DNA from: Stromatinia cepivora
Taxonomy: Eukaryota > Ascomycota > Leotiomycetes > Helotiales > Sclerotiniaceae
DNA: 64,000 nucleotides
Assembly: GCA_014898415.1 (NCBI GenBank)
Contig: RCTD01000011.1
Location: 62,001 to 126,000, forward strand
Reading direction: 5' to 3'
The notes under the pieces were generated by a model that saw nothing but the letters and a program-made list of their open reading frames with translations, did not search any database and was not told the DNA's origin. Positions 23,701 through 35,872 of the stretch are shown here, in pieces. Each line of letters begins with the position of its first letter. The first letter of the stretch is position 1. The position numbers and the translations under genes are program-made.

Positions 23701-25962
23701 CTACTCGATTCTCTTTTTTCCCTCCTCAGCATTCGCGTATCGTGCTGTGCTTAATCCACGCTCATGTCTGGTCGTTACTAATCCTCCAACTAACTTGTCT
23801 TTAGAAACGTTGCTTATTGCTTCATTGTAGCCTTCTGTTGCCCAGGGACGGGGGTTGAGCTTTGGCCAGTTGACCTGTGGAAAGGGTTGTTAGTAAAAAT
23901 GGGTGGTGGATGTACGAAAATGGCAGCAGGTAATGTATAGGAGAGGAGGGATGAAGAAGGAAAGAGAAACATACATATAGCATTCCATTGCGATAAACGA
24001 AACTAGCACACCATGCTCCTACCACCGACCAAACAATGATCCATATTCTCAATGGCAATACTGCGGCATTAGGTAAACGAGGAGTGAAAAGGCCAATAAG
24101 AACGAAGAAGATACTGAAGGCAAGGATATAAGGGATGCTTTGGATGACTAATGGTCTTCTATCGGCAGTTATAAGATGAGAACCGATATTTGCATTGCTG
24201 GGAAGATAATAGCCTAGGAAGAGATCGAATGAATCCTGTTTAGGTCCATCTAGGAAATTATTTCTCGCGTATCGGGTAATGGAATTTTGGAGATCTTGAA
24301 GAGCGCCGGCTTTAGTTCGAACACCTGTGCGTGTGAAATCTGTTTTGAGAGCACCAGTTCCAGAATAAGACTTTGAGACAACATCAGCGTTATCTGCCCA
24401 AAGTTTGCGGAAAAGGATTTCAAATTGTGGGTCGGCCAATGTGAAGTTCTCCCCACGGGTGAGAACACCAAGGTCTGTTAATTGGCGGTTAAGAGTCCAG
24501 CGGCCAAGCATACTTTGTACAACGTTTGTTCTGTCAAGGCAATCCATGCAATTTGTACGGACGACACTGGTTTGGTGATTGCGAACTTCAAGACGACCAT
24601 CAATATCAGCTGGCATATCAACGCCACGGAAATATTGTTGTGCCTCAAGAGCAGTGCCAAGTTGGTCAAGTAGTAATTGTGCTCGGTGCCATTTTAATCC
24701 TTTGGTTTCGTTGTGGAAATCGAAGTATATGTAGTGCAGGCGGTCCATCTCCTGTCTCTTTCCACTGGGCTCAACCACTCGGAATTTCTCATCTGTAATT
24801 TGATCGCTTTGTCTGCTTTCGGCTGGTGCCGAAACCAAAATCTTTACCATCTGCTCATATGCTTCTTTTACCCGTTGCTCTCGTCCCTTCTGGTTCACCA
24901 AATTTACCAAATAATTGTCTCCATAAATTCGAATTTGCTCGTCAAAATGTGCCCTGGCAGCAGGAACAGCGGTTTCTACTCCTCGAATTTGAAGTTTTGG
25001 TGTGTAATGTAATGTGTTGATTTCAGCCCAATATACCGGGACACTTCCTCTGGTTTGTACGTATGACAATATTTGTATCTCCTTGCCGCCTGACCCTCCA
25101 ACTTTGCCATTCTGCATTCCAGCGCCTCCAGCGAATCCATCAAGTCCACTGGTATTATCATTGAGGATAATAATTTGTTCCGTCTCATTGAAGTTCGAAA
25201 CGTGCCCTTCCTCATCCACTCCCCGAGAAAAGTATCTAGTTCCAGCTCGATATCTGGATCTTCGAGTAATCAATGCAAATGTTAATGGAGAAGTCTTGAC
25301 TTGAGTTTGAACAATTTCAAGCATTCCAAACATAACTGGTAAGATATATGGATCCACCCCTGGTTGTTGTCCATGTTGATGTCTAGACCCTGATGTTCGG
25401 AAATCTATTAAGTCTGATTGAACAAATCTATTCCAGAAAAATCGATCATCGGCTCTTTTCCAAAGAGGAGCAGATGTATCAATCTGCGATTGTCTTTGGA
25501 AAGTATTGGTAATGTCGGTGGAATAGGAAAAGTACATCGGTCCAGACTTGATGAAAATGTTAAGGAGGTTAAGGTAGGTATCCTCATCTTGGTCTCGAAG
25601 TGCTCGTTCTCGAAGAGGTAGAAATTCGGTTGCAATAACTTTGTATACCATATGTCCCTTCAATCTTCCCATCGGTTGTGCCTTTGTAATTACAATAATG
25701 TACTTATCTAGGAGGAAATTAGTCCAAACTCCCGAATAATGTGCAGTTCTTAAATACCCAGCCGTAGTTTGATCATGCCCAATATGCCAGCAATACTGGA
25801 GACACGCTTTCCTCCCAAAAGTGCTCCATCATTGAGTCGTATATCTCCTGTTGGTCGATCAACTACAAGTGTCGGTGCTGAGGGTGTAGATGGTGATGTG
25901 AATGCGTAATGCGATGTTGAGGCATGAACATTGATATCCCTAAAGGGCAAAGAACTAGCCAT
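23701..25962 (-). CDS. sac1: Sac1-type phosphoinositide phosphatase, 703 aa
   Basis: Three exons: 25962-25758 (68 codons plus one base), 25707-23975 and 23874-23701. The product dephosphorylates phosphoinositides, mainly PI4P, at the ER and Golgi membrane. The SAC domain carries the C-x5-R-T active site as CMDCLDRT at about residues 455-462, after a conserved VRTN. N-terminal conserved blocks include PTLVVDRPTG and GGKRVSSIAGILGMIKLRL. Two hydrophobic segments near the C-terminus (LAFSIFFVLIGLF and a run around IWIIVWSVVGAW) fit the paired membrane anchor of the family. The last exon encodes VNWPKLNPRPWATEGY and ends KKRIE, as usual in fungal Sac1. Reading through the last intron would give a wrong tail. 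Yeast Sac1 is 623 aa, so this is slightly long. It is divergent from rab5. Confidence 0.95.
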
Positions 25963-26739
25963 ATTGTTCTCTATTCTGCAGACAGGATGTATCGTAGTTT
26001 TGCAGTTTTCCAGTTCTCCAGTCTCTCCAGTTGTTCCCGAGTACTCATAAATCAAAGAATCTCCTCTGCAAGCATGTACAACCAATCTATAAATTCAGTC
26101 AAGCTTGATATAGCTGTTCTCTAATTCCAAGCTCGGAACCTCGTAATTATCTAAAATTAAACTTTGTGGATACACCCTAGAAGCACCCCTTGATAATTAC
26201 TACCTAGTCTCTTTCGGTTTTGTTCCAAGGTCAATATCAAAAGTTTCAATAGGGACTTGTTTGATATACTTCATATATCTTCTATGAAGAATTGTTGTAT
26301 AAGACATTGTAAAAGAGATTTATAATATAAAAGAGTAAAACATATTAATTAAACCTATATTATTCTAGAAGAAATGTTATTGTAATCTTAGCTTCGAAAG
26401 ATTCCAAGTCATTGATTCAGTAATTCAGTAATGTACGGTAATTCAGTTCCAGGTGTGAGTCTAGCCTTTGATGATGAATTTTGATAGGTTAACGTTACAA
26501 AGAAACATTTAAATTTAAATATGTTCCACGTGATTGTCCCAAGTAATCGAAGCGATTCAGGATCATCGTCACTTTCCAGGTTGAGCCATTGCCGTTTCTC
26601 CAGATCAAGATAACATTTAACTTTACCTTCGACATTTCCACCTTCCTCCTACGAAATAAATTCGCCAAAGTACTATACAACCATATACAACTTGTCCGAC
26701 AATACATATCACTTCGTTAAATTTCATCCACATTCCAAC
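25963..26739. promoter_or_regulatory. Shared divergent promoter, sac1 / rab5
   Basis: A 777-bp gap separates two outward-facing starts. It includes a CACGTG box near 26526-26532 and AT-rich stretches near 26300-26360. It contains no credible coding frame. The pairing of a phosphoinositide phosphatase with an endosomal Rab is suggestive, but co-regulation is only inference. Confidence 0.5.
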
Positions 26740-27733
26740 ATGGCTGCTCGAGGTCCACCAGGCTCCCGCGCTGGAAACTCACGATTTGCGCAGTTTAAAT
26801 TGGTGTTACTTGGTAGGTGGTTCCCATGAGCGCCTGATATATTCATTAAACTGGCCGCTAACATTGTACGATAGGGGAATCTGCCGTCGGAAAGGTATGA
26901 GCTCGCTGTTTGCTAGGTAGATTTATTCTAAATACTGATATTCGGAATAGAGCTCCTTGGTTTTACGATTCGTCAAGGTATGTATCACCACTTCCAAGCT
27001 AGAAGACTGTTTCAAACTGACCTTTATACTAGGATCAATTCGATGATTGTAAGTGGCTTTCCAACAAATCTCGTTCTTATACCAGAGGCCTGGGCACAAT
27101 TCGAGCAGGGGATTGGGAATGGACAAAGAGCACACCGCTGACTTTACGACAGACCGCGAGAGTACTATCGGCGCAGCCTTCTTAACTCAAACGATTTCCC
27201 TCGACGAAAATACCACAGTCAAATTCGAAATATGGGATACTGCAGGTCAAGAGAGATACAAGTCACTGGCACCCATGTATTACCGAAATGCCAACTGTGC
27301 TGTTGTTGTTTATGATATTACACAAGCTGTAAGCTTCTCTATTTCTGGATAACAAAGTACCCGCTAACATGTGTGGTAGTCCTCATTGGATAAGGCCAAA
27401 TCTTGGGTGAAAGAACTTCAACGACAAGCAAACGAGAACATCATTATCGCTTTAGCCGGAAACAAGCTCGATTTAGTCACGGAACAACCGGATAAACGTG
27501 CTATTACCGCTGAAGATGCATCGAATTATGCGAGAGAAGCCGGTTTACTATTCTTCGAAACTTCCGCCAAAACCTCCGAGAACGTGAGAGAATTGTTCAC
27601 GGCCATTGCAAAGAAACTGCCTTTAGATCAAGCTGGTCCAAGAAATCCAAGAGCTGGTGGCCCACGAGGAACAGGTGTTGATCTCAGACCTGAAGCGCCA
27701 GGAACACAAGCAGGCCCGGGATGTGCTTGTTAA
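26740..27733 (+). CDS. rab5: Rab5 family small GTPase (Ypt5/Vps21), 221 aa
   Basis: Six exons: 26740-26812, 26875-26894, 26951-26977, 27033-27048, 27153-27328 and 27380-27733. Three are microexons of 20, 27 and 16 nt. Spliced, the P-loop reads GESAVGKS, switch I has [10 protein letters not shown], switch II has WDTAGQERY, and NKLD and ETSAK are the guanine-binding motifs. All are intact, so the enzyme should be active. The C-terminus ends Cys-Ala-Cys, a double-geranylgeranylation site. The family recruits effectors to early endosomes and promotes homotypic fusion. The start has a conserved N-terminal extension, followed by FKLVLLG. Fourth-intron acceptor choice is decisive: the nearer CAG at 27085-27087 would create an immediate stop, whereas the distal one at 27152 restores the conserved Tyr-Arg-Glu-Ser-Thr. 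Confidence 0.95.
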
Positions 27734-28404
27734 AGAAACTTTGTGATGAATATGCGGTGGAGTATGGGACATGTTGGGTGGAATGAACCTTTGATACCAA
27801 GAATGAGCTATTGTCGGGACTTTCCACAAATAATGTTCCTTTTCGAACAAGATTGCTTGGTTGAGTGTAGCATACATGTGGCCACTTCAACATTTACGAG
27901 AGCAATCGTTTTAATACCTTGATGTCTCTGATTTCTCGTAGGAAGGGGTTTGATTTGCAGCAGGTTTTCTGCCTGCCAGGCGTGAGGGTTTCTTTTTTTT
28001 TTTCTTTTTTTGATGAATTAGTTCTTTCAGCATTTGGGGTGTATGATATGCAATAGAACCACCATGCATTTAACGATTTTTAAAATGCACAAGACTTGTG
28101 TAGAGAATGATCATCATAGGAATTGTTTCAATACATGAGTTTATATTATTTTTTCATTAAATGTTATTTTACATTTGATATGACAATCTAATTCGAGAAC
28201 ATAAAATTTATTTTGACAATATTTTGTAGCCTTGCACATTTGGCTGATTTAAAATACATCATCGGCCAAAAAAGTGATATGGTCCAAGCTTTTCCTAGGA
28301 CCTTGAAAGTGTTTTTATCCCGAACTGTATAATTGGCAGAAGAGTACGCGCAGTTTTCAACATCACCAACCTCAAATATAACCCGTCCCTCCACGCAGCC
28401 TGTC
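27734..28404. other. Intergenic between rab5 and mic60
   Basis: Contains the rab5 3' region, T-runs near 27991-28011 that may assist 3' processing, and the mic60 promoter. Nothing else seen. Confidence 0.45.
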
Positions 28405-30533
28405 ATGCTGCGAGCTGGTCTTCGATCTTCGAGGGCGTTGGGTCTCAGATCCAACGTTGTCAGTCCTGGACGTCAATGGAGAGCACAAAATGCCCGGGTG
28501 ATTTCGGATACTATGGTATGGAGCTTCAAAATATCCTATTTCGGACAATTAATTGGTGAAATGAATGCTGATAGCTGTTGCGTTTTTAGAGAAACTATGC
28601 CGATAAATCAAGTATTTCAGATTCGAGGCCTCCAGTACTCCCTGGGTCTGCCAGCGCGGCTACATCCGAACCACCACCACCTGGAGCAGTAGTAACTCCA
28701 AATTCAGCTGCCCCAACACCAGCGACTCCAGCCTCTACCACAATTCCTGCAGAAAATGCCCCTCTTACGCCCCCACCTCCAGGAGTCAAATCACCAGGAC
28801 CTCCCCCTCCATCCTCGATCCCACCACCTCCCGCGCCAAAACCGAAGAGACGCTTCTTCCGCAAATTCTTCACAACCTTATTTCTGTTAACTACGTTGGG
28901 CTTTGGTGGAGGAGTTTACTATTCCCGGATCAATGATAACTTCCATGACTTCTTCACAGAATATGTACCTTTTGGAGAGGATGCGGTTCTCTACTTTGAG
29001 GAACAGGAATTTCGAAAACGTTTCCCTTTGATCTCAAGTCGAGCTTCAAGGCCTCCTAGAGATACTGGTGAACAGGTTAAAATTCCACGCCAAAGTGGTG
29101 TATCATGGAGGGTTGCAAATGAAAACAAGGACTCTACAGGACGACACACAAGTTCGGCGAAGGACAAGGCAAAGCCATCGGAAGCTGTTCAAACACCACA
29201 TGATTCAAAACCAGCCGATAGAGTCAAGGCAGTTGAGCAAGTGAAGAACTCCCCAGCTCCACCAGCTCCACCAGCTACTCCAGAACCTAAGGCAAACAAC
29301 TTTGAAAAGGAACCCGAAGTCAATGAGCCATCCAGAGCATACAAGAAAATTGAGCGAATTGACCCCATTAACATTCCTAATGGAAACGAGCCTGTGGTCC
29401 AGGAACTGGTCAAGATTATGAACGATATCATTGCAGTCGTCAATGCCGACAATGCAAATGCTAGATTTACATCTACTATGGACAAGGCAAAGGCAGAATT
29501 GAACAGAGTTGGAGCCAAGATTTTGGGTATGAAGGAGGCAGCATTAAAGGAAGCCGATGAAAAGATCAAGTCTTCCGATGCAGAATTTGATCGGGCCGCT
29601 ATGCAACTCATGCAAAACTTCAAAAATCAACAAGCAGAGCAAAAAGCTCAATTCAGAGCCGAATATGAAGCCGAGCGCAAGAGAATTCATGAGAACTACG
29701 AGCAAAAGCTTAAGTCTGAGCTTGATCGTGCAAATGAGGTGAATGAGCAAACACTTAGGAACAATTTGACGGAACAAGCTCTTGAACTTAAGCGTGCATT
29801 CTTGGCTGATGTCAAGAATCGTGTTGAGGAAGAACGAGAAGGCCGTCTCGGCAAGCTTTCCGAGCTAACTAACACCGTCAATGACCTCGAGAAGCTTACG
29901 GGTGACTTCAACACCGTCGTGGACCAAAATCTCAAGACTCAACATCTTCACGTTGCTGTCGAAGCTGTCCGGGCTAACCTTGAGAAATCTCAAATCCCAA
30001 GACCCTTCACAAGAGAACTTGCTGCCCTGAAGGAAATTGCATCCGATGACCCAGTTGTCAATGCAGCAATAGCATCTATCAACCCAGTCGCCTACCAAAA
30101 GGGTGTTCCAAGCTCAGCTGCGCTCATCGATCGTTTCCGTCGTGTTGCATCCGAAGTTCGCAAAGCTTCATTGTTACCTGAGGAGGCCGGTGTCGCCAGT
30201 CATGCTTCGAGTTACGTATTGAGTAAGCTTCTTTTTAAGAAGAAGGGTTTGGCTACTGGTGATGATGTAGAGAGTATTCTGACTCGGACGGAGACTTTCC
30301 TTGAAGAGGGTGATCTGGATGGGGCAGCTAGAGAAATGAATGGATTAAAGGGGTGGGCAAAGACTTTGAGTAAGGATTGGTTGAGCGAAGTTAGAAAGGT
30401 TCTTGAGGTTCAGCAGGCTCTTGATGTGAGTTTTTCATTCCCGTTACCTTCACGTTCATACGATATTACGAATACTAACAACTCCCAGGTAATTGCAACA
30501 GAAGCAAGATTACAAAGTTTGAGAGTTGAATAG
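28405..30533 (+). CDS. mic60: MICOS complex subunit Mic60 (mitofilin), 663 aa
   Basis: Three exons: 28405-28515, 28590-30425 and 30489-30533. Mic60 is an inner-membrane protein that holds cristae junctions and contacts the outer membrane. Residues 1-37 are Arg/Ser-rich without acidic residues except near the end, a typical mitochondrial presequence. A Pro-rich stretch (PPPPGVKSPGPPPPSSIPPP) precedes one membrane helix around residues 130-149 (FFTTLFLLTTLGFGGGVYY). A long charged coiled-coil region follows (about 230-410), then the C-terminal mitofilin domain with a helix-rich end. The last intron is 63 nt and has no stop, so retention would insert 21 residues without a frameshift. The terminal exon adds VIATEARLQSLRVE. 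Length fits fungal Mic60. Confidence 0.93.
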
Positions 30534-32019
30534 AGAAATAACAAAATCCTTTTCCATTACCTCTGTACATGAAATTCAAATGGTGGCGAGAAGACACGAT
30601 GACCACGTGTTGGTGGAGAGATCGGTCAGTCATTAATTTTGACTGTTTGTAGAAGTACGGATAGTAAAATTAGAATATATGTACTTTATCACTACTGATA
30701 CTCTGATATTGAACCGATTTATTACCTCTGTGTGCGGTGGGTAAAGGATAAGTTTTAAATCATCCAGTAGTGTCAAGTTGAGGTCATGAAAATGGGAATA
30801 GCAGTGAGTGCTGGGTGTTGAAATAATTTTGAAGGATATATAAGATACGGTTAGGATTACTCTGGTGATATTCCGGTGGTACGAGTAAAGCATTTAGGAT
30901 ATTTTTCGAGGGTTTACTCTGGTGTTTAATCTTTACCGGATTATCGCGGCGTCGATCTCCAGTAATGCGATAGAAAGAAAGCAAATATCGTTCTTTTGCA
31001 CTCACATGAGCATCTCGCCGTTCAATATAGAGTATCTGTATAGACTATCAATCGAATCAGTATTAAATGCACCACCTATTTATACAGAATCCATTACTTC
31101 CTCCTCTTCCTCCTCTTCCTCCTCTTCCTCCTCTTCCTCCTCTTCCTCCTCTTCCTCCTCTTCCTCCTCTTCCTCCTCTTCCTCCTCTTCCTCCTCTTCC
31201 TCCTCTTCCTCCTCTTCCTCCTCTTCCTCCTCTTCCTCCTCTTCCTCCTCTTCCTCCTCCCTTCCACTCCCCCTCTCACTCCCCAAATAAAAATTCCCCA
31301 CACTTCCCATCCCTACACAACATTTTGATGCTCGAGGGTTTGGAATATTCAGTTAGGTGTCTTCTGTTTGTGGCTTGCAATGACGGAGTCTTGCTGTACT
31401 AGATATATGTGAACGATGAGTCCGCGTTAACGTTTGAGGGGTCAAGTTCAAAGCAAGGCAACATCCATCCCCGCCATAGGAGTGGCTGAATGACACGTGA
31501 TCTAAACTCGAGACACCAATCAAGAGGATATCGTCTCTGCCAAACTTTCTTGGCCACAAAATGTTCGACACTTGTCATCATTTGCACAAACCTAAACACG
31601 GCGTCGTAATGAGTCAATCATCGTTACATTACATATCTGAAGAAGCTCTGATTCACTCGCATGCGCATTGAGATTAAAGAAAAGAGAAGTTGTTGTTGGT
31701 TGTTGTTGGTTGTGTTGTGTTGCATGAAAAGTTTCTTGCTTTCCGAGATGTGACTCAGGCCGATTGAGTTGAAGTGGAGATTCGGAAAGCGGCAACCTAC
31801 CCTTGAACTTAAGGGGTTCTCGGTATTTTCTAGTCTTGCGTATTAATTATTTAATGTCGATATCCTCAATTCTGAATTGCTTGCCATTGAAATCAGGTTC
31901 ACTACTAGATTTAATTGTTATTTTCACATCTTTCATTCCTTTTTTCTTGCTTGTCGCTTCTTTAATTGTTCCTGGAGAACGGGTGTTTTACGAATTTCAA
32001 TTGAAGCAGAAAAGGAAAA
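30534..32019. other. Intergenic between mic60 and the ABC-F gene
   Basis: Holds a 9-bp minisatellite (31098-31259) and otherwise no coding frame that I trust. Long frames crossing the array are poly-Ser, poly-Pro/Leu or poly-Glu artefacts of the repeat. The right end is the promoter of the ABC-F gene; a CACGTG-type box lies near 31495. Confidence 0.5.
31098..31259. repeat. 9-bp minisatellite, TTCCTCCTC x 18
   Basis: Eighteen perfect 9-bp units, 162 bp, in a pure pyrimidine strand. The purity implies recent expansion or slippage. It is adjacent to but outside the flanking genes. Confidence 0.95.
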
Positions 32020-34507
32020 ATGACGTCTCAAGGAGAATCAGCAACCACAATCTTATGTTCGTGTAAACAAACGAGATTTCATATTGAGAATCCAGTTTAC
32101 CAAGAGGTAGTTATACCATTCCCTTCTTCGCATCGCAATACTTCAACGTTATTTTATTTGAAATGAATTCTGATAATCAGGAATCGTAGCTCGATATTGA
32201 AGGATTGAATATCACGGTTACATCATCAGTTAAATCTGGTGCGAAACCAAAAGGAAAATCCAAAGCAGAAGGTCTTGAGATTTTATCCAATGCAAGTTTG
32301 AAACTTAAGGCTGGAATATGTTATGCCTTAATTGGGAGAAATGGGACAGGAAAATCGAGTATGTCCTCTTCATTTTATGTCAAGTCAAAAAGCGAGGACT
32401 AATGATATGAAGCTTTGTTGAAGGCCATTGCGGAGAAATTAATCCCAGGGATTCCCGTACAAACTAGGATTTCTATCTTGCAGCAAACAGATGCAGATTC
32501 AAAGGATACCAGAGATGAAGAGGGTAGTAGCGGAAATGCTGAGTCTGATGAGAAAAGGGGAAGTAAGCTGTCAGTTTTGGAGGAGGTTATTGACAGAGCT
32601 ACTTCAAGAAGTGAAATTCAACATGAACTTGATAGTATGTCTCAGCACTTCAATGGTTGCTTGATCATTATTGACAGAAACGACAGTATTGTCCAAGGCT
32701 GTAGATAGCCAGGAAGATGCATTGACGCCCATTCGAGCTTTTCGGCAAGTACAGCATGAAAGATTGAAGAGAGAGTTATTCGAGAAAGACAAGGATGCCA
32801 GACTCAGGAGTGGAACACGTGGTATGGCAGCACGAAAAGCATTGATTGCCTTTGAGAAGACAGTTGCAGATTCTGAGGAACGGTAAGTGTTCGTGGTTCG
32901 ATTTAGCGCATGAGTTCTAATTTAAGATCAGTATCAATCAGAAAAACGAGGAGATAGATGAAAGTACAATCAAGGAAGAAACAGACCTAGCAGCGGAACT
33001 TCTTGCAGAGTTGCAGCTACAGTTAGAGCCTACCCGACTTGCCGATATCGAGACCAAAGCACGAAGTATTCTCGCCGGTTTAGGATTTCCCAAATCAAAT
33101 CTTGATAAACCAGTCAATACACTATCTGGTGGATGGAGAATGCGTACAAATCTCGCATCTATACTTCTTCAACCAACCGATATCTTAATCCTCGATGAAC
33201 CCACCAACTTCCTCGATCTCCTCGGAATAATCTGGCTACAAAAATACATCGAAACCCTTAAGGACTCTACTCCTAATCCCCCAACTATCATAATCGTCTC
33301 CCACGATCGTGATTTCATCACCGCCACATCCCAAGAACTTATCATCCTCCGCACCCAAACCCTCACCTACTTCCGCGGTTCCCTCTCCACATATGAATCT
33401 TCCATTCGCGAAAAAACCCTCTACCTAACCCGTATGCGTGACGCCCAAGAAAAGCAAAAATCCCACATCCAACAAACCATTCAACAAAACATCAAACAAG
33501 GAAAAGCAACCGGTGATGAAAATAAACTTCGTCAAGCTAAATCCCGGCAAAAGAAGTTGGATAATAGGATGGGCATGGAAGTTAGTGCTAAAGGAACAAG
33601 ATTCAAACTTAATCGTGACCTCGGCGGTTATCATTTAAAAGCTAGAGAGGATATTGAGATTCCACCTGAGGAGAGAGGTATCTCGATGATAATTCCTTTG
33701 GCTCCTGATTTACGGTTTCCTGGACCATTGATCTCATTAGAGAATGTCTCGTTTCGATATCCTGCTACTGGATCTTCGAAAACGAATACCGCCACCGCAC
33801 CTTTCGTTCTGGAAAATGTCAATCTAACGATTCACATGGGTGATCGTATCGGTATCGTAGGATTAAACGGAAGTGGAAAATCCACACTCCTTTCACTCCT
33901 AACCGAGACAGCAAAACCCACCAAAGGAACCGTAACAAAACACCCACGATTAAGATTAGCATACTACTCTCAACATTCCGTCGAAGATCTGCAAACCCTC
34001 TCACACAGCACTCCAGATCTAACCGCGCTCTCTCTCATGACCGCCGATATATCCAATCTCCTCAACGAGCAAGAAATCCGCAGTATCCTCGGCGGCTTAG
34101 GCTTACAAGGCCGAATCGTCTCCGATGTTCCGATTGCCAAACTTTCCGGTGGTCAACTTGTACGATTGGCATTAGCGAGATTAGTGTGGAGGGAACCGCA
34201 ATTATTGGTTTTGGATGAGGTGACGACGCATTTGGATTTTTGGACCGTGAGGGCGGTGGGGGAGGTGATGAGGGGGTGGAATGGGGGCGTGGTGGTGGTT
34301 AGTCATGATCGGTGGTTGGTGAGGAAGGTGGTGGAGGGGTGGAGGGAGGGGGAAGATGAGGAGGGAGATGAGGATGAGGATGAGGAAGAGGAGCAGAGGA
34401 GGAGATTGGTTTGTGTGGTTAAAGGCGGTGGGGTGAAGGTTTTGGAGGGTGGTGTGGGGGAGTTTGAGAGGAGTTTGGAGAAGAGGGTTGAAAAGTTGAT
34501 GAGATGA
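32020..34507 (+). CDS. ABC-F family twin-ATPase (Gcn20/Arb1-like), 752 aa
   Basis: Five exons: 32020-32106, 32190-32358, 32413-32634, 32678-32882 and 32932-34507; all junction phases agree. Two nucleotide-binding domains without membrane helices mark the ABC-F class, which acts on ribosomes. NBD1 has Walker A GRNGTGKST (split by intron 2), signature LSGGWRMR and Walker B ILILDEPTNFLD. NBD2 has Walker A GLNGSGKST, signature LSGGQLVRLALARL and an atypical Walker B region LLVLDEVTTHLD, where the family usually has DEPTNHLD. The catalytic Glu is kept in both. A basic linker with many Gln/Lys lies between the domains. A Glu/Asp-rich insert (EEGDEDEDEEEE) interrupts the C-terminus after the second H-loop (VVSHDRW). 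The N-terminus is short, unlike true Gcn20, so the exact subfamily is uncertain. Role in translation is family inference. Confidence 0.88.
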
Positions 34508-35858
34508 TTGGATTATTGGATGACATTTTATGTTAAATGGTCACGATCAGGTAACGTGATGAATCTAATTCTGTTAACACTTTCGATACTTCAATCCAGT
34601 ATTTCCAATGATCTTAACTGCAGTCCCAATTTGAGCCGACCTAGTAACCGCGTTTGAAAGGTCATGAACATTTGACAATGGTTCCCTTCGACAATGGTTC
34701 CCTTCTTCACCTGCATATATTATCCCAAATACCTTCAGCCATCCAAATAGCTTCGATATATGAACTAGATGCAAAATCCAAACCCTCTCATAGCTAGACT
34801 GCACCAAAATTCAAACCACAAGAAACACTACTCCGTTCAATCAGCCAAAATCCAAACTCCCCCTCAAAAAATAAGTCCTCACACCTCACAGTCTCGCATC
34901 AACACATCTCACTCAAGGAATCAGAGAAACTCACCTTGAAAGAAAGGCTCTCACAGCCTGGTAATAATATTCTTCTGGTATAATTGCTTTATGCTTTTTA
35001 GTACACTTGCTTTCGCAAGCTACTTTCGAATGGCTGTCTCCAGATGGTATATCCGAATGCTGTTTTCGAAAGCCGGGGGGGGGGTTCTTTTTTTTTTGGT
35101 TGCCTTGATGGCTTTTTTATTTTCTGGTGAACTTGCGGAATCGAAACTTGCGTAATCATAATCAAACTTTCGTGAATCATATATATATTGGTAAATCAAA
35201 CTTTTGTCATGAAATTTCTATGGAAGGGCTCTCCATATTGGCATATCGGGTCGCGACTCCGATGTGTTCTTTCCTAGCTCGTGTTCGAATTTGAAGGCGC
35301 GCATGATCTTGAGTAGCTTAGCTGCGTATCATGCTTTTTGAATGACGGTACACTTTGCCCTAGTATGTACAAGTCAAGGATCGGAATTCGAGTAATCGAG
35401 TCTAGGTGGAAAACGTGCTCGTTTATGTACATAGGTCATGGCCGGTACTTTCTTCGTTCATGCTAATGGATCTATTGAATGTACTGGCTGTAGACCAACG
35501 AGTTGGGTTTAGTGGGGATATTTTGAACAATTCGAAAACCTCATTGTGACTTCGTACCACGAAACGAGCTGGGCGATAATATTAGGATTGATGACCTAAA
35601 CCTCTCTGTGGTTGCTTGCGATTATTGAATACTCTTCGTCATTTCCACATAGTCGACTGTGCACGTGCTGAATGCGTGTAGACGGTATATTGTCGAACCA
35701 AATATCTTTTTTTGCGAGCTTCACAGTTATAAAGGAAAGAGCGTACAGTATGGTACACACTGAACTCCTTTGTGCCGCGCTCATTTTGGGAGTTTTTTGC
35801 TCCGTATATTGTCGTGGTATTTGGAAATGGGCGGAATTGTGGTAGTGTTGTGATCTTT
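34508..35858. other. Intergenic, nothing specific seen
   Basis: A tandem copy of GACAATGGTTCCCTTC occurs near 34675-34706. A G-run lies near 35075-35084, immediately followed by a T-run. No credible gene. Confidence 0.4.
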
Positions 35859-35872
35859 ATCTGGGGATTTTG

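Noticed and set aside
23822..23974. C-terminal tail of the unspliced sac1 frame
   Set aside because: It is intron plus frame-shifted exon; the spliced end gives the conserved VNWPKLNPRPW sequence and stops at 23701.
27053..27352. Frame beginning [14 protein letters not shown] taken as a rab5 start
   Set aside because: It reads through an intron; the true start is at 26740 and the conserved switch I sequence needs splicing at 27153.
30922..31402. Frames encoding poly-Ser or poly-Pro/Leu, and poly-Glu on the other strand
   Set aside because: They are produced by the 9-bp minisatellite in every frame and have no flanking coding signal.
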